A stretch of DNA of 64,000 bases, taken from assembly GCA_900016875.1 (NCBI GenBank), contig FCNR01000072.1:23656-87655 (forward strand). Reading direction: 5' to 3'. Shown in pieces: positions 16,260-24,946 of the stretch; within the stretch, counting starts at the first letter, position 1; every line of letters begins with the position of its first letter. The notes beneath the pieces are model-generated. The model had not been told where the DNA came from, searched no databases, and saw only the letters and a program-made list of their open reading frames with translations. This DNA comes from Eubacteriaceae bacterium CHKCI004 (GTDB taxonomy: Bacteria; Bacillota; Clostridia; Lachnospirales; Lachnospiraceae). The translations under genes and the position numbers were made by a program.

Positions 16260-18224
16260 ATGAGTAAGAAACCATACTATATTACAACAGCGATTGCATA
16301 TACATCCGGTAAACCGCATATCGGCAATACTTATGAGATTGTTCTGGCTGATGCTATTGCCAGATTTAAGAGAAAAGAGGGGTATGACGTCCGTTTCCAG
16401 ACAGGAACCGACGAGCATGGACAGAAGATTGAATTAAAGGCTCAGGAGGCCGGCGTTTCCCCGAAAGAGTTCGTGGATGATGTGGCCGGAGAGATCAAAA
16501 GAATCTGGGATTTAATGAACACTTCTTACGATAAGTTTATCCGTACCACAGACGAAGACCATGAGAAACAGGTACAGAAGATTTTTAAGAAGCTTTACGA
16601 TCAGGGAGACATCTATAAAGGATATTATGAGGGAATGTACTGTACTCCTTGTGAGTCCTTCTTTACGGAGTCTCAGCTGGTAGACGGTAAATGTCCGGAC
16701 TGCGGGCGTCCGTGTCAGCCAGCGAAGGAAGAAGCATATTTCTTTAAGATGAGCAAATATGCAGACCGTCTTATTCAGCATATCAATACTCATCCTGAAT
16801 TTATTCAGCCGGAATCCCGCAAAAATGAGATGATGAATAACTTCCTGCTCCCTGGACTTCAGGATTTATGTGTGTCACGTACCTCTTTTTCCTGGGGTAT
16901 TCCGGTAGATTTTGATCCGAAGCATGTGGTTTACGTATGGCTTGATGCGCTGACCAACTACATTACGGGTCTTGGCTATGATGTGGACGGCGATAATGGC
17001 GAGTTATTTGACAAATACTGGCCGGCGGACCTGCATCTGATCGGTAAGGATATTATCCGTTTCCACACTATTTACTGGCCGATCTTCCTGATGGCGCTTG
17101 ATCTGCCTCTGCCGAAGCAGGTATTCGGTCATCCGTGGCTGCTGCAGGGCGACGGCAAGATGAGCAAGTCAAAAGGAAATGTGATCTATGCCGACGATAT
17201 GGCAGATTTGTTCGGCGTGGACGCGGTACGTTATTTCGTGCTTCATGAGATGCCGTTTGAGAATGACGGCGTGATCACATGGGAGCTTATCGTGGAGCGT
17301 ATGAATTCTGATCTGGCCAACACCCTTGGTAATCTGGTGAACCGTACCATCTCCATGTCCAACAAGTATTTCGGAGGCGTGGTGGCCAACTGCGGCGTTA
17401 CCGACGGCTTTGATAAGGATCTGATCACGGTTGCGTTAAGCACAAAACATAATGTGGTGAAGAAAATGGCGAAGCTCCGTGTGGCCGACGCCATGACAGA
17501 GATCTTCAATCTGTTCAAGCGCTGCAACAAATATATCGACGAGACCATGCCTTGGGCGCTGGCAAAAGATCCGGAGCAGAAAGAAAGATTATCCACAGTT
17601 CTTTATAATCTGGTGGAGAGCATTACCATCGGTGCTTCCCTGCTGGCTCCGTTTATGCCGGAAACTGCAGAGCGGATTTTTAAACAGCTGAATTCTTCCG
17701 AGAGAACTATGGACGAGCTGGAGATGTTCGGTTTGTACCGGTCCGGCGATAAGGTTGTGGAAAAACCGGAGATTCTCTTTGCGAGACTGGATGTGAAAGA
17801 GGTTCTCGACAAGGTGGAAGAAATGTATGCGGCAAGAGCCGAGGGTGAAGGCGAGCCGGAAGCAGAGGAAGAGCCTGTGATCGATATCGAGAACAAGGAA
17901 GAGATTACATTTGAGGATTTTGAGAAAATGCAGTTCCAGGTGGGAGAGATCATCTCCTGCGAAGCTGTGAAGAAGTCCAGAAAGCTTCTCTGTTCCCAGG
18001 TGAAGATCGGCAGCCAGGTAAAACAGATCGTATCCGGTATCAAAGGTCATTACACACCGGAAGAGATGGTTGGCAAGAAAGTGATGGTTCTTGTGAACCT
18101 GAAACCGGCAAAGCTGGCCGGCGTGCTGTCTGAAGGTATGCTTCTCTGTGCAGAAGATGAGAACGGCGAGCTGTCTCTCATGGTTCCTGAGAAGAAGATG
18201 CCTGCCGGAGCGGAGATCTGCTGA
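16260..18224 (+). CDS. metG: Methionyl-tRNA synthetase with C-terminal tRNA-binding domain
   Basis: 654 aa. It charges tRNA-Met. The start is ATG 16260, 6 nt after AGGAGG; the in-frame ATG/GTG upstream lack an RBS. Class I signatures: KPHIGN (residues 18-23) and KMSKSKG (about 300). A zinc knuckle with CTPC and CPDCGRPC lies at about 127-150. The last ~105 residues (from about 549, FEDFEKMQFQVGEI to the end) form the Trbp111/EMAP-II-like OB-fold that dimerises bacterial MetRS and binds tRNA. The same module is attached to the LysRS at 24947. It is first in the gene order metG-tatD-rsmA, which is conserved in Firmicutes. Confidence 0.96.
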   Translation: MSKKPYYITTAIAYTSGKPHIGNTYEIVLADAIARFKRKEGYDVRFQTGTDEHGQKIELKAQEAGVSPKEFVDDVAGEIKRIWDLMNTSYDKFIRTTDEDHEKQVQKIFKKLYDQGDIYKGYYEGMYCTPCESFFTESQLVDGKCPDCGRPCQPAKEEAYFFKMSKYADRLIQHINTHPEFIQPESRKNEMMNNFLLPGLQDLCVSRTSFSWGIPVDFDPKHVVYVWLDALTNYITGLGYDVDGDNGELFDKYWPADLHLIGKDIIRFHTIYWPIFLMALDLPLPKQVFGHPWLLQGDGKMSKSKGNVIYADDMADLFGVDAVRYFVLHEMPFENDGVITWELIVERMNSDLANTLGNLVNRTISMSNKYFGGVVANCGVTDGFDKDLITVALSTKHNVVKKMAKLRVADAMTEIFNLFKRCNKYIDETMPWALAKDPEQKERLSTVLYNLVESITIGASLLAPFMPETAERIFKQLNSSERTMDELEMFGLYRSGDKVVEKPEILFARLDVKEVLDKVEEMYAARAEGEGEPEAEEEPVIDIENKEEITFEDFEKMQFQVGEIISCEAVKKSRKLLCSQVKIGSQVKQIVSGIKGHYTPEEMVGKKVMVLVNLKPAKLAGVLSEGMLLCAEDENGELSLMVPEKKMPAGAEIC

Positions 18225-18308
18225 TAATTGTTTATGTTTTGCGGAAGGCGCGGGAGGATTTGCCGGAAAAGGGAGATTCGAACCAGGATTTCCGCAAATG
18301 AAAATAGG

Positions 18309-18340
18309 CTGCTGCCCATGTAAAGTGGGCGGCAGTTTTT
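18309..18340 (+). terminator. Intrinsic terminator between metG and tatD
   Basis: CTGCTGCCCA (18309-18318)/TGGGCGGCAG (18326-18335), ten pairs including one G-U, followed by TTTTT. The tatD ribosome binding site follows within 25 nt, so tatD needs read-through or a promoter inside 18225-18310. An additional TTTGCCGGAAA/TTTCCGCAAA hairpin lies at about 18258-18297. Confidence 0.7.
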
Positions 18341-18370
18341 CTGTATGTGGACTTGGAAAAGGAGGAAGCC

Positions 18371-19138
18371 ATGATTTTTGATTCACATGCCCATTATGAC
18401 GACAAGCAGTTTGATGAAGACCGGGAAGAGGTGCTGCTCCACTTAAAGGACGCCGGAGTGGAGCGGGTTGTCAATATCAGCAATGGCTGGGACGATATGC
18501 TCCGCTCGTTTGTTCTCATTGAGAAATACCCTTTTATGTACGGAACGGCGGGAATCCATCCATGTAAGGTCAGTGATCTGAACGAGGAACGCATGGAGGA
18601 ACTTCGGCAGTACTGCCGCCGGGATAAAATCGTGGCGGTGGGGGAAATCGGTCTGGATTATTATTGGATGACCGACCCCAAAGAAGTTCAGAGGGAATGG
18701 TTCATCCGTCAGCTGCGGCTGGCAAAGGAAGAGAATCTGCCGGTGGTCATTCACAGCCGGGACGCCTCCCAGGATACCTTCGACATCATGAAGGCGGAAC
18801 ATGCCGGAACAACCGGCGGCGTCATCCACTGTTATTCCGGCTCTTTGGAGATGGCCAGAGAGTATGTGAAGCTCGGATACTATCTGGGCATCGGAGGTGT
18901 GGTAACCTTCAAGAATTCCAAGGTGTTAAAAAAGGTTGCGGCGGAGATTCCGCTGGAACATATCGTGGTGGAGACGGACTGCCCGTATCTGGCGCCAACG
19001 CCTCACCGCGGCAAACGGAACAGCTCCGCGTATCTTCCTCTGGTCATTAAAGAGATCGCAGCCCTGCGGGACATTTCCCCGGAAGAAGTGGAGCAGGCAA
19101 CTTATGAAAATGCCTGCCGGCTGTATGGTCTGCAGTAA
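18371..19138 (+). CDS. tatD: TatD-family metal-dependent hydrolase (DNase)
   Basis: 255 aa from ATG 18371 with AAAGGAGG 5 nt upstream. Amidohydrolase-fold TatD signatures: FDSHAHYDD at the N terminus, GTAGIHPCKV, AVGEIGLDYYW, VIHSRDASQDT, GGVIHCYSGS and the C-terminal VETDCPYLAPTPHRGKRN. Metal-binding His, Glu and Asp residues are all present. Family role: Mg-dependent 3'-5' deoxyribonuclease or general hydrolase acting in the cytoplasm. It is usually followed by rnmV (ribonuclease M5) and rsmA in Firmicutes; rnmV is missing here and rsmA follows directly after 66 bp. Confidence 0.92.
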   Translation: MIFDSHAHYDDKQFDEDREEVLLHLKDAGVERVVNISNGWDDMLRSFVLIEKYPFMYGTAGIHPCKVSDLNEERMEELRQYCRRDKIVAVGEIGLDYYWMTDPKEVQREWFIRQLRLAKEENLPVVIHSRDASQDTFDIMKAEHAGTTGGVIHCYSGSLEMAREYVKLGYYLGIGGVVTFKNSKVLKKVAAEIPLEHIVVETDCPYLAPTPHRGKRNSSAYLPLVIKEIAALRDISPEEVEQATYENACRLYGLQ

Positions 19139-19204
19139 GGAAATGTAAAATAATCCGGCGGTGCAGTGATTGTCGGAACAATATAATATAGTAGGAGAAA
19201 AAAT

Positions 19205-20065
19205 ATGGCAACATTAGGAAATCCGCAGGAAACCATTGCGGTCCTTCAGAAATACGGATTTAATTTTCAGAAAAAGTTCGGGCAGAACTTTCTCATTGAC
19301 ACTCATGTGCTGGATAAGATCATCGCTGCGGCTGAGATCGGCCCGGATGATTTTGTGCTGGAGATCGGCCCGGGCATCGGCACCATGACCCAGTATCTGG
19401 CAGAAGCGGCCCGGGAGGTCACCGCCGTGGAGATTGACAAAAACCTTATACCGATCCTTGCCGACACTCTCTCGGCATACTCCAACGTGACGGTCATCAA
19501 TGACGATATTCTGAAAGTGGATATCGCGGCTCTGGCCAGGGAGAAAAACGGGGGAAAGCCGATTAAAGTGGTGGCAAATCTTCCATATTATATTACGACG
19601 CCTATCATTATGGGATTGTTTGAGAGCGATGTTCCGTTGGAATCCATCACTGTGATGGTTCAGAAAGAAGTGGCAGACCGGATGCAGACTGGTCCCGGCT
19701 CCAAAGATTACGGCGCATTGTCCCTGGCGGTGCAATATTACGCCGAGCCTTACATCGTGGCCAATGTACCGCCTAACTGCTTTATGCCCCGTCCGGCGGT
19801 GGGTTCTGCGGTCATCCGTCTGACCCGCCACGAAAAGAAGCCGGTGGAGGTGAAAGACGCAAAGTTTATGTTCAAGCTCATACGCGCCTCCTTCAACCAG
19901 AGAAGAAAGACTCTCCAGAACGGCCTTCACAATTCCAGTGAACTCCAGATTCCAAAAGAAAAAGTGGTAAAGGCTCTGGAAGCCATGGGGCTTCCGGCGT
20001 CCATCCGGGGCGAGAAGTTTGATTTGGAGCAGTTTGCCAGACTGGCAGATCTGCTGATGGAGTAA
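19205..20065 (+). CDS. rsmA: 16S rRNA (adenine1518-N6/adenine1519-N6)-dimethyltransferase
   Basis: 286 aa, full length. It dimethylates two adjacent adenosines in helix 45 of 16S rRNA during 30S maturation; loss confers kasugamycin resistance in model bacteria. KFGQNFLID (residues 24-32), the SAM-binding motif I VLEIGPGIGT (51-60), VTAVEID, and the catalytic NLPYYITTP (from about 125) are all intact. The C-terminal helical region contains ASFNQRRKTLQNGL. RBS GTAGGAG lies before ATG 19205. Likely cotranscribed with tatD and the next gene (57-bp gap). Confidence 0.96.
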   Translation: MATLGNPQETIAVLQKYGFNFQKKFGQNFLIDTHVLDKIIAAAEIGPDDFVLEIGPGIGTMTQYLAEAAREVTAVEIDKNLIPILADTLSAYSNVTVINDDILKVDIAALAREKNGGKPIKVVANLPYYITTPIIMGLFESDVPLESITVMVQKEVADRMQTGPGSKDYGALSLAVQYYAEPYIVANVPPNCFMPRPAVGSAVIRLTRHEKKPVEVKDAKFMFKLIRASFNQRRKTLQNGLHNSSELQIPKEKVVKALEAMGLPASIRGEKFDLEQFARLADLLME

Positions 20066-20121
20066 TTGGGAGTCATAATCTGCAATACCGGGAATACATT
20101 AATGAAAAAAGGAGTTTTTTC

Positions 20122-21321
20122 ATGGCCGACTATTACAGAATACTCTCGTATTTGTATCGTTATGATAAAAAGAACAAGACAGACTGCAAAGGATTTGTCA
20201 AAGCAGAGCAGAAAAAGAACGGGATGAAAATCACTCTGCAGATTGACGACGACCGGCTGCTGGAGGACATAAAGCTGGAACTCTGCTTTTATGGAAAAGA
20301 GGAGAATCAGTGGAAAATGCGGCGGCTTGCCTTTCTGGAATCCACCCGGCATCATGAAGAAACCGTACTGTTTTATCCGGCGGAAAAATTGCCGGAGGGA
20401 TTTGATATAAGAAAACAATATGGTGTCATTCTTTTCTATCAGGAATCATTTTTTTATGGCAGTGTATGGATTGGCGATGAGATTCCGGTGGAAGAGCTGC
20501 TGAACATTTATCAGAAAGAAATTATTTCTTCTATCCGGGATGGCGAAGCTGGTATCCGTCAGAATAAGGATGAAGGACAGGAACAAGAAGAAGCTGTCCA
20601 TCAGGGCAAAATGCAGATTCCCGGGAGCCCCTCTGTGGAGAAAATGCAGAGGGACAGCCAGAATTTTGAGGAAAAAGAGAGAGACGATGCCCCGGGAGCT
20701 TCGCCTTCTGAAAAACAGGATTCCTCCTGCATGGAGGAGGAGCATACGCCGCATATGGACGCCGGGAACCGTCCGCAGGGCCGCCCGCTGGGGGAAAGCT
20801 TACATCCCGCGCCGTCTCCTGCGCCATCCGGACAAAGAGAAGCTGCAGAAAATCCGCGGAGTTTTTCAGAAACCGCCCGGCATAATTATCATCCGGAAGA
20901 AAGTGCCGTTTGGGAAGCAGAAAAGATAGAACAAAATTCATCCACAGAATCGGGAGATCTTTTGAAAAATATGTGGATAGATACCGAAAAAAATGTAAAA
21001 CCTGTGGATAACATTTTTAATCCCGCCTTCCGGAGCGGTTATCAGATTTCGCTGGAGCAGCTGGGAGCTTTCAGCCCCGAAGCCCGGAGACTGTCCGACA
21101 ATCAGTTTCTGGCAAAGGGGTACGCCATGTATCATCATCTGCTGGCCGGAAAAGTTATCTATGCCGGCGAAGAGAGGTACTGTGTCGGGGTTCCGGGTAT
21201 TTATGAGAATCGAGAACGGTATATGGCGCAGCTATATCAGTTTCCGATATTTTTATCGCTGACAGAAAACCGGATTAAAACCGGAGGCTTTGGATACTGG
21301 CTGCATCTGCTGCAGGAGTGA
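20122..21321 (+). CDS. DUF6128-type protein of unknown function
   Basis: 399 aa. The N-terminal ~130 residues form a beta-rich domain beginning MADYYRILSYLYRYDKKNK. The middle (about 140-275) is low complexity, Glu/Gln/Ser/Pro-rich and probably disordered. The C-terminal ~100 residues (from NPAFRSGYQISLEQLG to GGFGYWLHLLQE) are compact and resemble the DUF6128 family found in Lachnospiraceae; the family name is from memory and not verified. No signal peptide, membrane segment or catalytic motif, so it is probably cytoplasmic. It lies between two RNA-modification genes, rsmA and tadA, which is the only functional hint. RBS AAAAAAGGAG precedes ATG 20122. Confidence 0.65.
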   Translation: MADYYRILSYLYRYDKKNKTDCKGFVKAEQKKNGMKITLQIDDDRLLEDIKLELCFYGKEENQWKMRRLAFLESTRHHEETVLFYPAEKLPEGFDIRKQYGVILFYQESFFYGSVWIGDEIPVEELLNIYQKEIISSIRDGEAGIRQNKDEGQEQEEAVHQGKMQIPGSPSVEKMQRDSQNFEEKERDDAPGASPSEKQDSSCMEEEHTPHMDAGNRPQGRPLGESLHPAPSPAPSGQREAAENPRSFSETARHNYHPEESAVWEAEKIEQNSSTESGDLLKNMWIDTEKNVKPVDNIFNPAFRSGYQISLEQLGAFSPEARRLSDNQFLAKGYAMYHHLLAGKVIYAGEERYCVGVPGIYENRERYMAQLYQFPIFLSLTENRIKTGGFGYWLHLLQE

Positions 21322-21358
21322 TAAATACTGAAAATGAGAAAGGAAGAACGGGCGGAAA

Positions 21359-21856
21359 ATGAGAAAATATACCGAAGATGAGAAATTTATGAAAGAGGCC
21401 ATCCGCCAGGCAAAAAAGGCGGAAGCCATCGGAGATGTGCCTATCGGCTGTGTGATCGTAAGTGACGGCAGGATCATCGCCCGCGGCTATAATAAACGAA
21501 ACAGAAATAAGACGGTGCTGGCCCACGCGGAGCTGCTTGCCATGAGCAAGGCATGCAGGAAGGCAGGAGACTGGCGTCTTGAAGACTGTACCATGTACAT
21601 TACTCTGGAACCCTGCCAGATGTGCGCCGGCGCTATCGTGCAGGCGCGGATTCCACGGGTAGTCATCGGCAGCATGAACCCGAAGGCCGGATGCGGAGGT
21701 TCTATTCTGAACCTTCTTCAGATGAAGGAATTCAATCATCAGGTGGAAGTCACCAGAGGCGTCCTTGAAGAAGAATGTTCCGAAATGCTGTCGGCGTTCT
21801 TCCGGAAACTTCGCCAGAAAAAGAAAGAGAAAAAGGCGGAAGTTTCAGAACAGTAA
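21359..21856 (+). CDS. tadA: tRNA-specific adenosine deaminase
   Basis: 165 aa. It deaminates adenosine 34 of tRNA-Arg(ACG) to inosine. Cytidine-deaminase-fold zinc motifs: HAE at residues 56-58 (catalytic Glu58) and PCQMC with Cys86 and Cys89. MNPKAGCGGSILNLL is TadA-specific. The C terminus is extended by a Lys/Glu-rich tail. It follows the DUF6128-type gene after 37 bp and precedes the SRP RNA. The dnaX/SRP RNA neighbourhood of tadA is familiar in Firmicutes; dnaX is not present here. Confidence 0.93.
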   Translation: MRKYTEDEKFMKEAIRQAKKAEAIGDVPIGCVIVSDGRIIARGYNKRNRNKTVLAHAELLAMSKACRKAGDWRLEDCTMYITLEPCQMCAGAIVQARIPRVVIGSMNPKAGCGGSILNLLQMKEFNHQVEVTRGVLEEECSEMLSAFFRKLRQKKKEKKAEVSEQ

Positions 21857-21912
21857 TTCGGAAATAAGGCATGGGGAAATATTTTTTCAATAAATTTTTG
21901 CGTTGTTATCCA

Positions 21913-21941
21913 TTGACAGATATTTTAAAATCATTTATACT
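21913..21941 (+). promoter_or_regulatory. ffs: SRP RNA promoter
   Basis: Consensus TTGACA (21913-21918), 17-bp spacer, TATACT (21936-21941), about 8 bp before the mature 5' end. Confidence 0.8.
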
Positions 21942-21949
21942 GGTACTTA

Positions 21950-22213
21950 CCGTGCAGCTGGGGAGTTAGCGGCGTCCTGTACCTGCAATCCGCTATAGCA
22001 GGAGTGATGGTTGGCCCCGGACGTTCTGTGGATGGAGCTGCCCTTTATAAGTGGTGTTGACAATTGGGTCTCGCGCAACAGGAACCTCTGAACCGTGTCA
22101 GGTCGGGAACGAAGCAGCACTAAGGAGTGCTTCTTGTGTGCCGTGAGGGTGCCTGGTTCGAGCTAACTGTAGAGGTAACGTCTGTTGGCAGTCGTACAAA
22201 GCCAACCGCACGG
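21950..22213 (+). ncRNA. ffs: Signal recognition particle RNA, large (Bacillus/Clostridium) type
   Basis: About 264 nt closed by CCGTGC (21950-21955)/GCACGG (22208-22213). The 5' Alu domain reads GGGGAGTTAGCGGCG, CTGCAATCCGCTATAGCAGG, almost the B. subtilis scRNA Alu sequence. The conserved domain IV (Ffh-binding) loop is GTCAGGTCGGGAACGAAGCA, ending in AGC (about 22097-22118). Its role is cotranslational targeting of membrane and secreted proteins with Ffh and FtsY. Confidence 0.93.
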
Positions 22214-22265
22214 TAAAAAAGTGAGAGAAGATGGATATCCCATCAGTTATCATAAACAGCGTTGA

Positions 22266-22303
22266 AACTGTCGTTCTGCAAGAAGCAGGATGGCAGTTTT
22301 TTT
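22266..22303 (+). terminator. Intrinsic terminator after the SRP RNA
   Basis: A 14-bp stem including G-U pairs, AACTGTCGTTCTGC (22266-22279)/GCAGGATGGCAGTT (22285-22298), followed by seven T. Confidence 0.85.
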
Positions 22304-22358
22304 ATTCAATAGAATAATTTTAAAAAAATATTTTATTTTAAAAAGCTATATATCTTTA

Positions 22359-22387
22359 TTGCTTTTTCTCTATAAGGCGGATATAAT
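22359..22387 (+). promoter_or_regulatory. Predicted promoter upstream of the Rpn pseudogene
   Basis: TTGCTT (22359-22364), 17-bp spacer, consensus TATAAT (22382-22387). It may now mainly serve the downstream ADP-ribosylglycohydrolase gene. The remaining ~140 bp to the pseudogene start hold nothing recognisable. Confidence 0.55.
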
Positions 22388-22529
22388 GAAAATATGGAAA
22401 ATATTGTCGGAATGCGCTGTATACTTGCAGGGACAATAAAAAGAACAGAGGATGAAAAAAGCGGCAAAACGAAAGGTAAAGTAAAAGGAAGCAATGACAA
22501 CATCAGAAGTAAGGAGGCAGAGAAGCTAT

Positions 22530-23292
22530 ATGAGCCAGAGTTCTACACCTTATGACGATGTCTTTCGGACAATACTGAACGATTGCCGGGGGCTGATTCC
22601 TCCTCTTCTCAATGAGATATTCTCAGATTGCGCTGGAAGATAGCGAGGAAAAAGAAGATGGACTGTATCTTCCCTTTCCGAAATCAGCAGTATTGTTTTT
22701 AAGACGTACAGCACATACGACAGAGAAAATGCAGATATATATCGAGCAAAACGGCAGAGAATTTTGCATGGAGATACCAATCGTACATATTATAGATTAC
22801 ACGATGGAAGAACTTTTTCGGAAGAAACTTCTTATCCTGTTGCCATTCCATTTGTTTCGCTATGAGAGCCTTTTTCCAAAAATGGAAGAAGATGAGAGAG
22901 AAAGGCAGGCCTTGCGAGATGCCTTTTGCCATATGCGCAGACAGCTGGAAGAGTTAAATCAGCAGGGGAGTATTACAGAATATGTTTGTCGGACAATCCT
23001 TGATCTGAGCAGAAAAGTGGCAGACAATCTGTGTATAAAATATGAAAAGGTAAGAGAGGAGGTGCTTGAGGTTTTGGGAGGCGAAATACTGGAATACGAA
23101 GCCAAGACTATTCTAAACCAGGGAATAGAGGAAGGCTGGACAAAAGGTCGGACAGAAGCTTATGTAGATTTAGTTCGGGATGGTCTGCTGAGCTTGCAGG
23201 AAGCCGCGGCGCGTATACCGATGGAGGAAGCGGAACTGGAACGGCTGCTGAATCTGGAGAAGAAAGGACAGTGTGAGGATAAGGAAGGATAA
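22530..23292 (+). pseudogene. Rpn-family (PD-(D/E)XK) nuclease gene with internal deletion and frameshift
   Basis: ATG 22530 (AAGGAGG upstream) starts MSQSSTPYDDVFRTILNDC, the exact N-terminal style of Lachnospiraceae Rpn/PD-(D/E)XK transposase-like nucleases. After about 31 family-like residues (ending NEIF) the frame runs on for a few residues to TAG near 22639-22641. A second frame, open from 22612, resumes the same family at YSQIALED, a region that normally follows the nuclease core (FEYDxQIAL), and continues to the stop at 23292 with the usual TILDLSRKV and LEYEAKTILNQGI segments. About 70 codons carrying the catalytic core are missing. The intact relative would be a recombination-promoting nuclease; this copy cannot be active. 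The downstream gene starts 1 bp after it. Confidence 0.8.
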
Positions 23293-23293
23293 A

Positions 23294-24874
23294 ATGACTA
23301 GGAATGAAAAAAATAAGAATACTCCTTTAACCGCCGGCCAGCGTGAGATCGCCTGGATGGCGGATGCCTATCCCATCCCATTGACAGAGAGCCAGGAGAT
23401 GAACTGGAATACGTATATTGAGTCGGGCAATGCCAGCGATGAGAAGCTGTTCCGGGACTGGATCAGCCAGGTGCCGGGCAGCCTGTCGCCCAGCCATCTG
23501 GTGGTGGCGGCCATACAGTGCATGAGGAATCGGGGATATGACGTCCGGGAGGCGGAGAAATATATTGATGAAGGGCTGAGGGCGGCGAAAGAGAAAGACG
23601 GGGTTGCTCTGCAGAGAATCACGGCGCGGATATATCATCTTCTCAATACAGCGCCGAAGGATAAGACATCAGATTATTGGAAATACCATATTTATACGAA
23701 TTGGGAGGAAATCCGGGCAAACAGTACGTTTCTGGAGATGGGAGACCAGGAGGATAGCATTTCTGTAAAGGAAGGCCAGGAGGCCAGCATCGTCTCGGAG
23801 CGAAGCCGGGAGACTGGAACGGATGTTTCCTGGCCATCAGGAAGAGCAGCCGTGGATGTATTCTCTGATGATTATGCTGACCGGATTCGTGCCGGGTGGA
23901 CGGCGCAGCTCATCGGCGGTGCGCTGGGAACTCAGGTGGAAGGGTATAATACCGATAATATTGAGAAAGTGTACGGAACGATTACATCTTATCTGCGTCT
24001 GCCGGAGACGTACAACGATGATATCACCTATGAGATTGCATTTCTTGACAGTTTTCGGGAGCATGGCTATGCGGTCACGTCGGAGCAGATTGCGGAAAAA
24101 TGGCTGGAGCTGATCGCCGATGGGTATTCGGCGGAGGAAGTGGCGCTTCGTAACCTGCGGCTGGGAATTCAACCGCCGGAGAGCGGGACGCATCTTAATT
24201 ATTATTCGGACTGGATTGGTGTGCAGATGCGGACGATGATTCATGGTATGACAGCGCCGGGCAATCCCGTCCTGGCGGCGGAGCTTGCCGTGAGGGACGG
24301 CGTGATTTCCCATTCTAACAGCGGACTGCTGGGAGGAATCTTTAATGCGGTTCTCGTATCCATGGCTTTTGTGCTGCGGGATGTGCGGGAGCTGGTAGTG
24401 AGAGTGGTGGACTGCATTCCGAAGGACAGCGAATTCTATCAGGTTCTGACTTTTGCTCTGGGACAGTGCCGGGACAAAGACAATTGGCGGGAGGCATGGC
24501 GGCAGTGCGAGAAAAAATATGAAGACTATAACTGGATTCATGTGTATCCCAACGCAGCCGCGGAAATTATCGCGCTCTGGTACGGTAACGGAGATTTTGA
24601 CAGGACAGCCACCATCATCTGTATGGAAGGCAAGGATGCGGACTGCACAGCCGCTCCGGTGCTCAATATTCTGGGAGTCATGTACGGGACGAAGATTCTG
24701 ACTCCGAAGTGGACGGAGCCGCTGGGAACGACAGTATACACTATTATGCGGAAGTACCGAAAGATATCCCTGCAGACGCTCTGCCAGGAGACCGTGGAGA
24801 GCGTGCGGGAGGCATGGAAGCATTTGCTTTTCCCTCAAACTTCCCCTTGCAATGCCCTGTGCCATTTGCTATAA
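23294..24874 (+). CDS. ADP-ribosylglycohydrolase family protein
   Basis: 526 aa from ATG 23294; AAGGAAGG is just upstream, and an earlier GTG inside the pseudogene tail is unlikely. The N-terminal ~200 residues are a helical extension without recognised motifs. The ARH fold begins about residue 200: DRIRAGWTAQLIGGALGTQ, then YNDDITYEIAFLD, corresponding to the first metal-binding Asp cluster (usually TDDT), then GLLGGIFNAVLVSMAF, and GKDADCTAAPVLNILGVM, corresponding to the second (GGDTDT) cluster. The family removes ADP-ribose from protein or small molecules, but several bacterial members have other substrates. Here both clusters deviate from the ARH/DraG consensus, so activity is uncertain. 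The extreme C terminus (QTSPCNALCHLL) looks like a recently extended tail. Confidence 0.8.
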   Translation: MTRNEKNKNTPLTAGQREIAWMADAYPIPLTESQEMNWNTYIESGNASDEKLFRDWISQVPGSLSPSHLVVAAIQCMRNRGYDVREAEKYIDEGLRAAKEKDGVALQRITARIYHLLNTAPKDKTSDYWKYHIYTNWEEIRANSTFLEMGDQEDSISVKEGQEASIVSERSRETGTDVSWPSGRAAVDVFSDDYADRIRAGWTAQLIGGALGTQVEGYNTDNIEKVYGTITSYLRLPETYNDDITYEIAFLDSFREHGYAVTSEQIAEKWLELIADGYSAEEVALRNLRLGIQPPESGTHLNYYSDWIGVQMRTMIHGMTAPGNPVLAAELAVRDGVISHSNSGLLGGIFNAVLVSMAFVLRDVRELVVRVVDCIPKDSEFYQVLTFALGQCRDKDNWREAWRQCEKKYEDYNWIHVYPNAAAEIIALWYGNGDFDRTATIICMEGKDADCTAAPVLNILGVMYGTKILTPKWTEPLGTTVYTIMRKYRKISLQTLCQETVESVREAWKHLLFPQTSPCNALCHLL

Positions 24875-24889
24875 TGACTTATTGGCTGT

Positions 24890-24910
24890 GAGCCGCATAG
24901 AAAGCGGCTC
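24890..24910 (+). terminator. Hairpin after the ADP-ribosylglycohydrolase gene
   Basis: GAGCCGC (24890-24896)/GCGGCTC (24904-24910), 7-bp perfect stem with weak following T content (GGGATTTTC). Possibly a weak terminator before lysS. Confidence 0.45.
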
Positions 24911-24946
24911 TCAAGGGATTTTCATTTATATTTAGGAGGAAAAGCG

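Noticed and set aside
18262..18297. GGTTCGAATC on the minus strand, resembling a tRNA T-arm
   Set aside because: The flanking bases do not form a 5-bp T-stem and there is no acceptor or anticodon arm around it; it is part of a short hairpin between metG and tatD.
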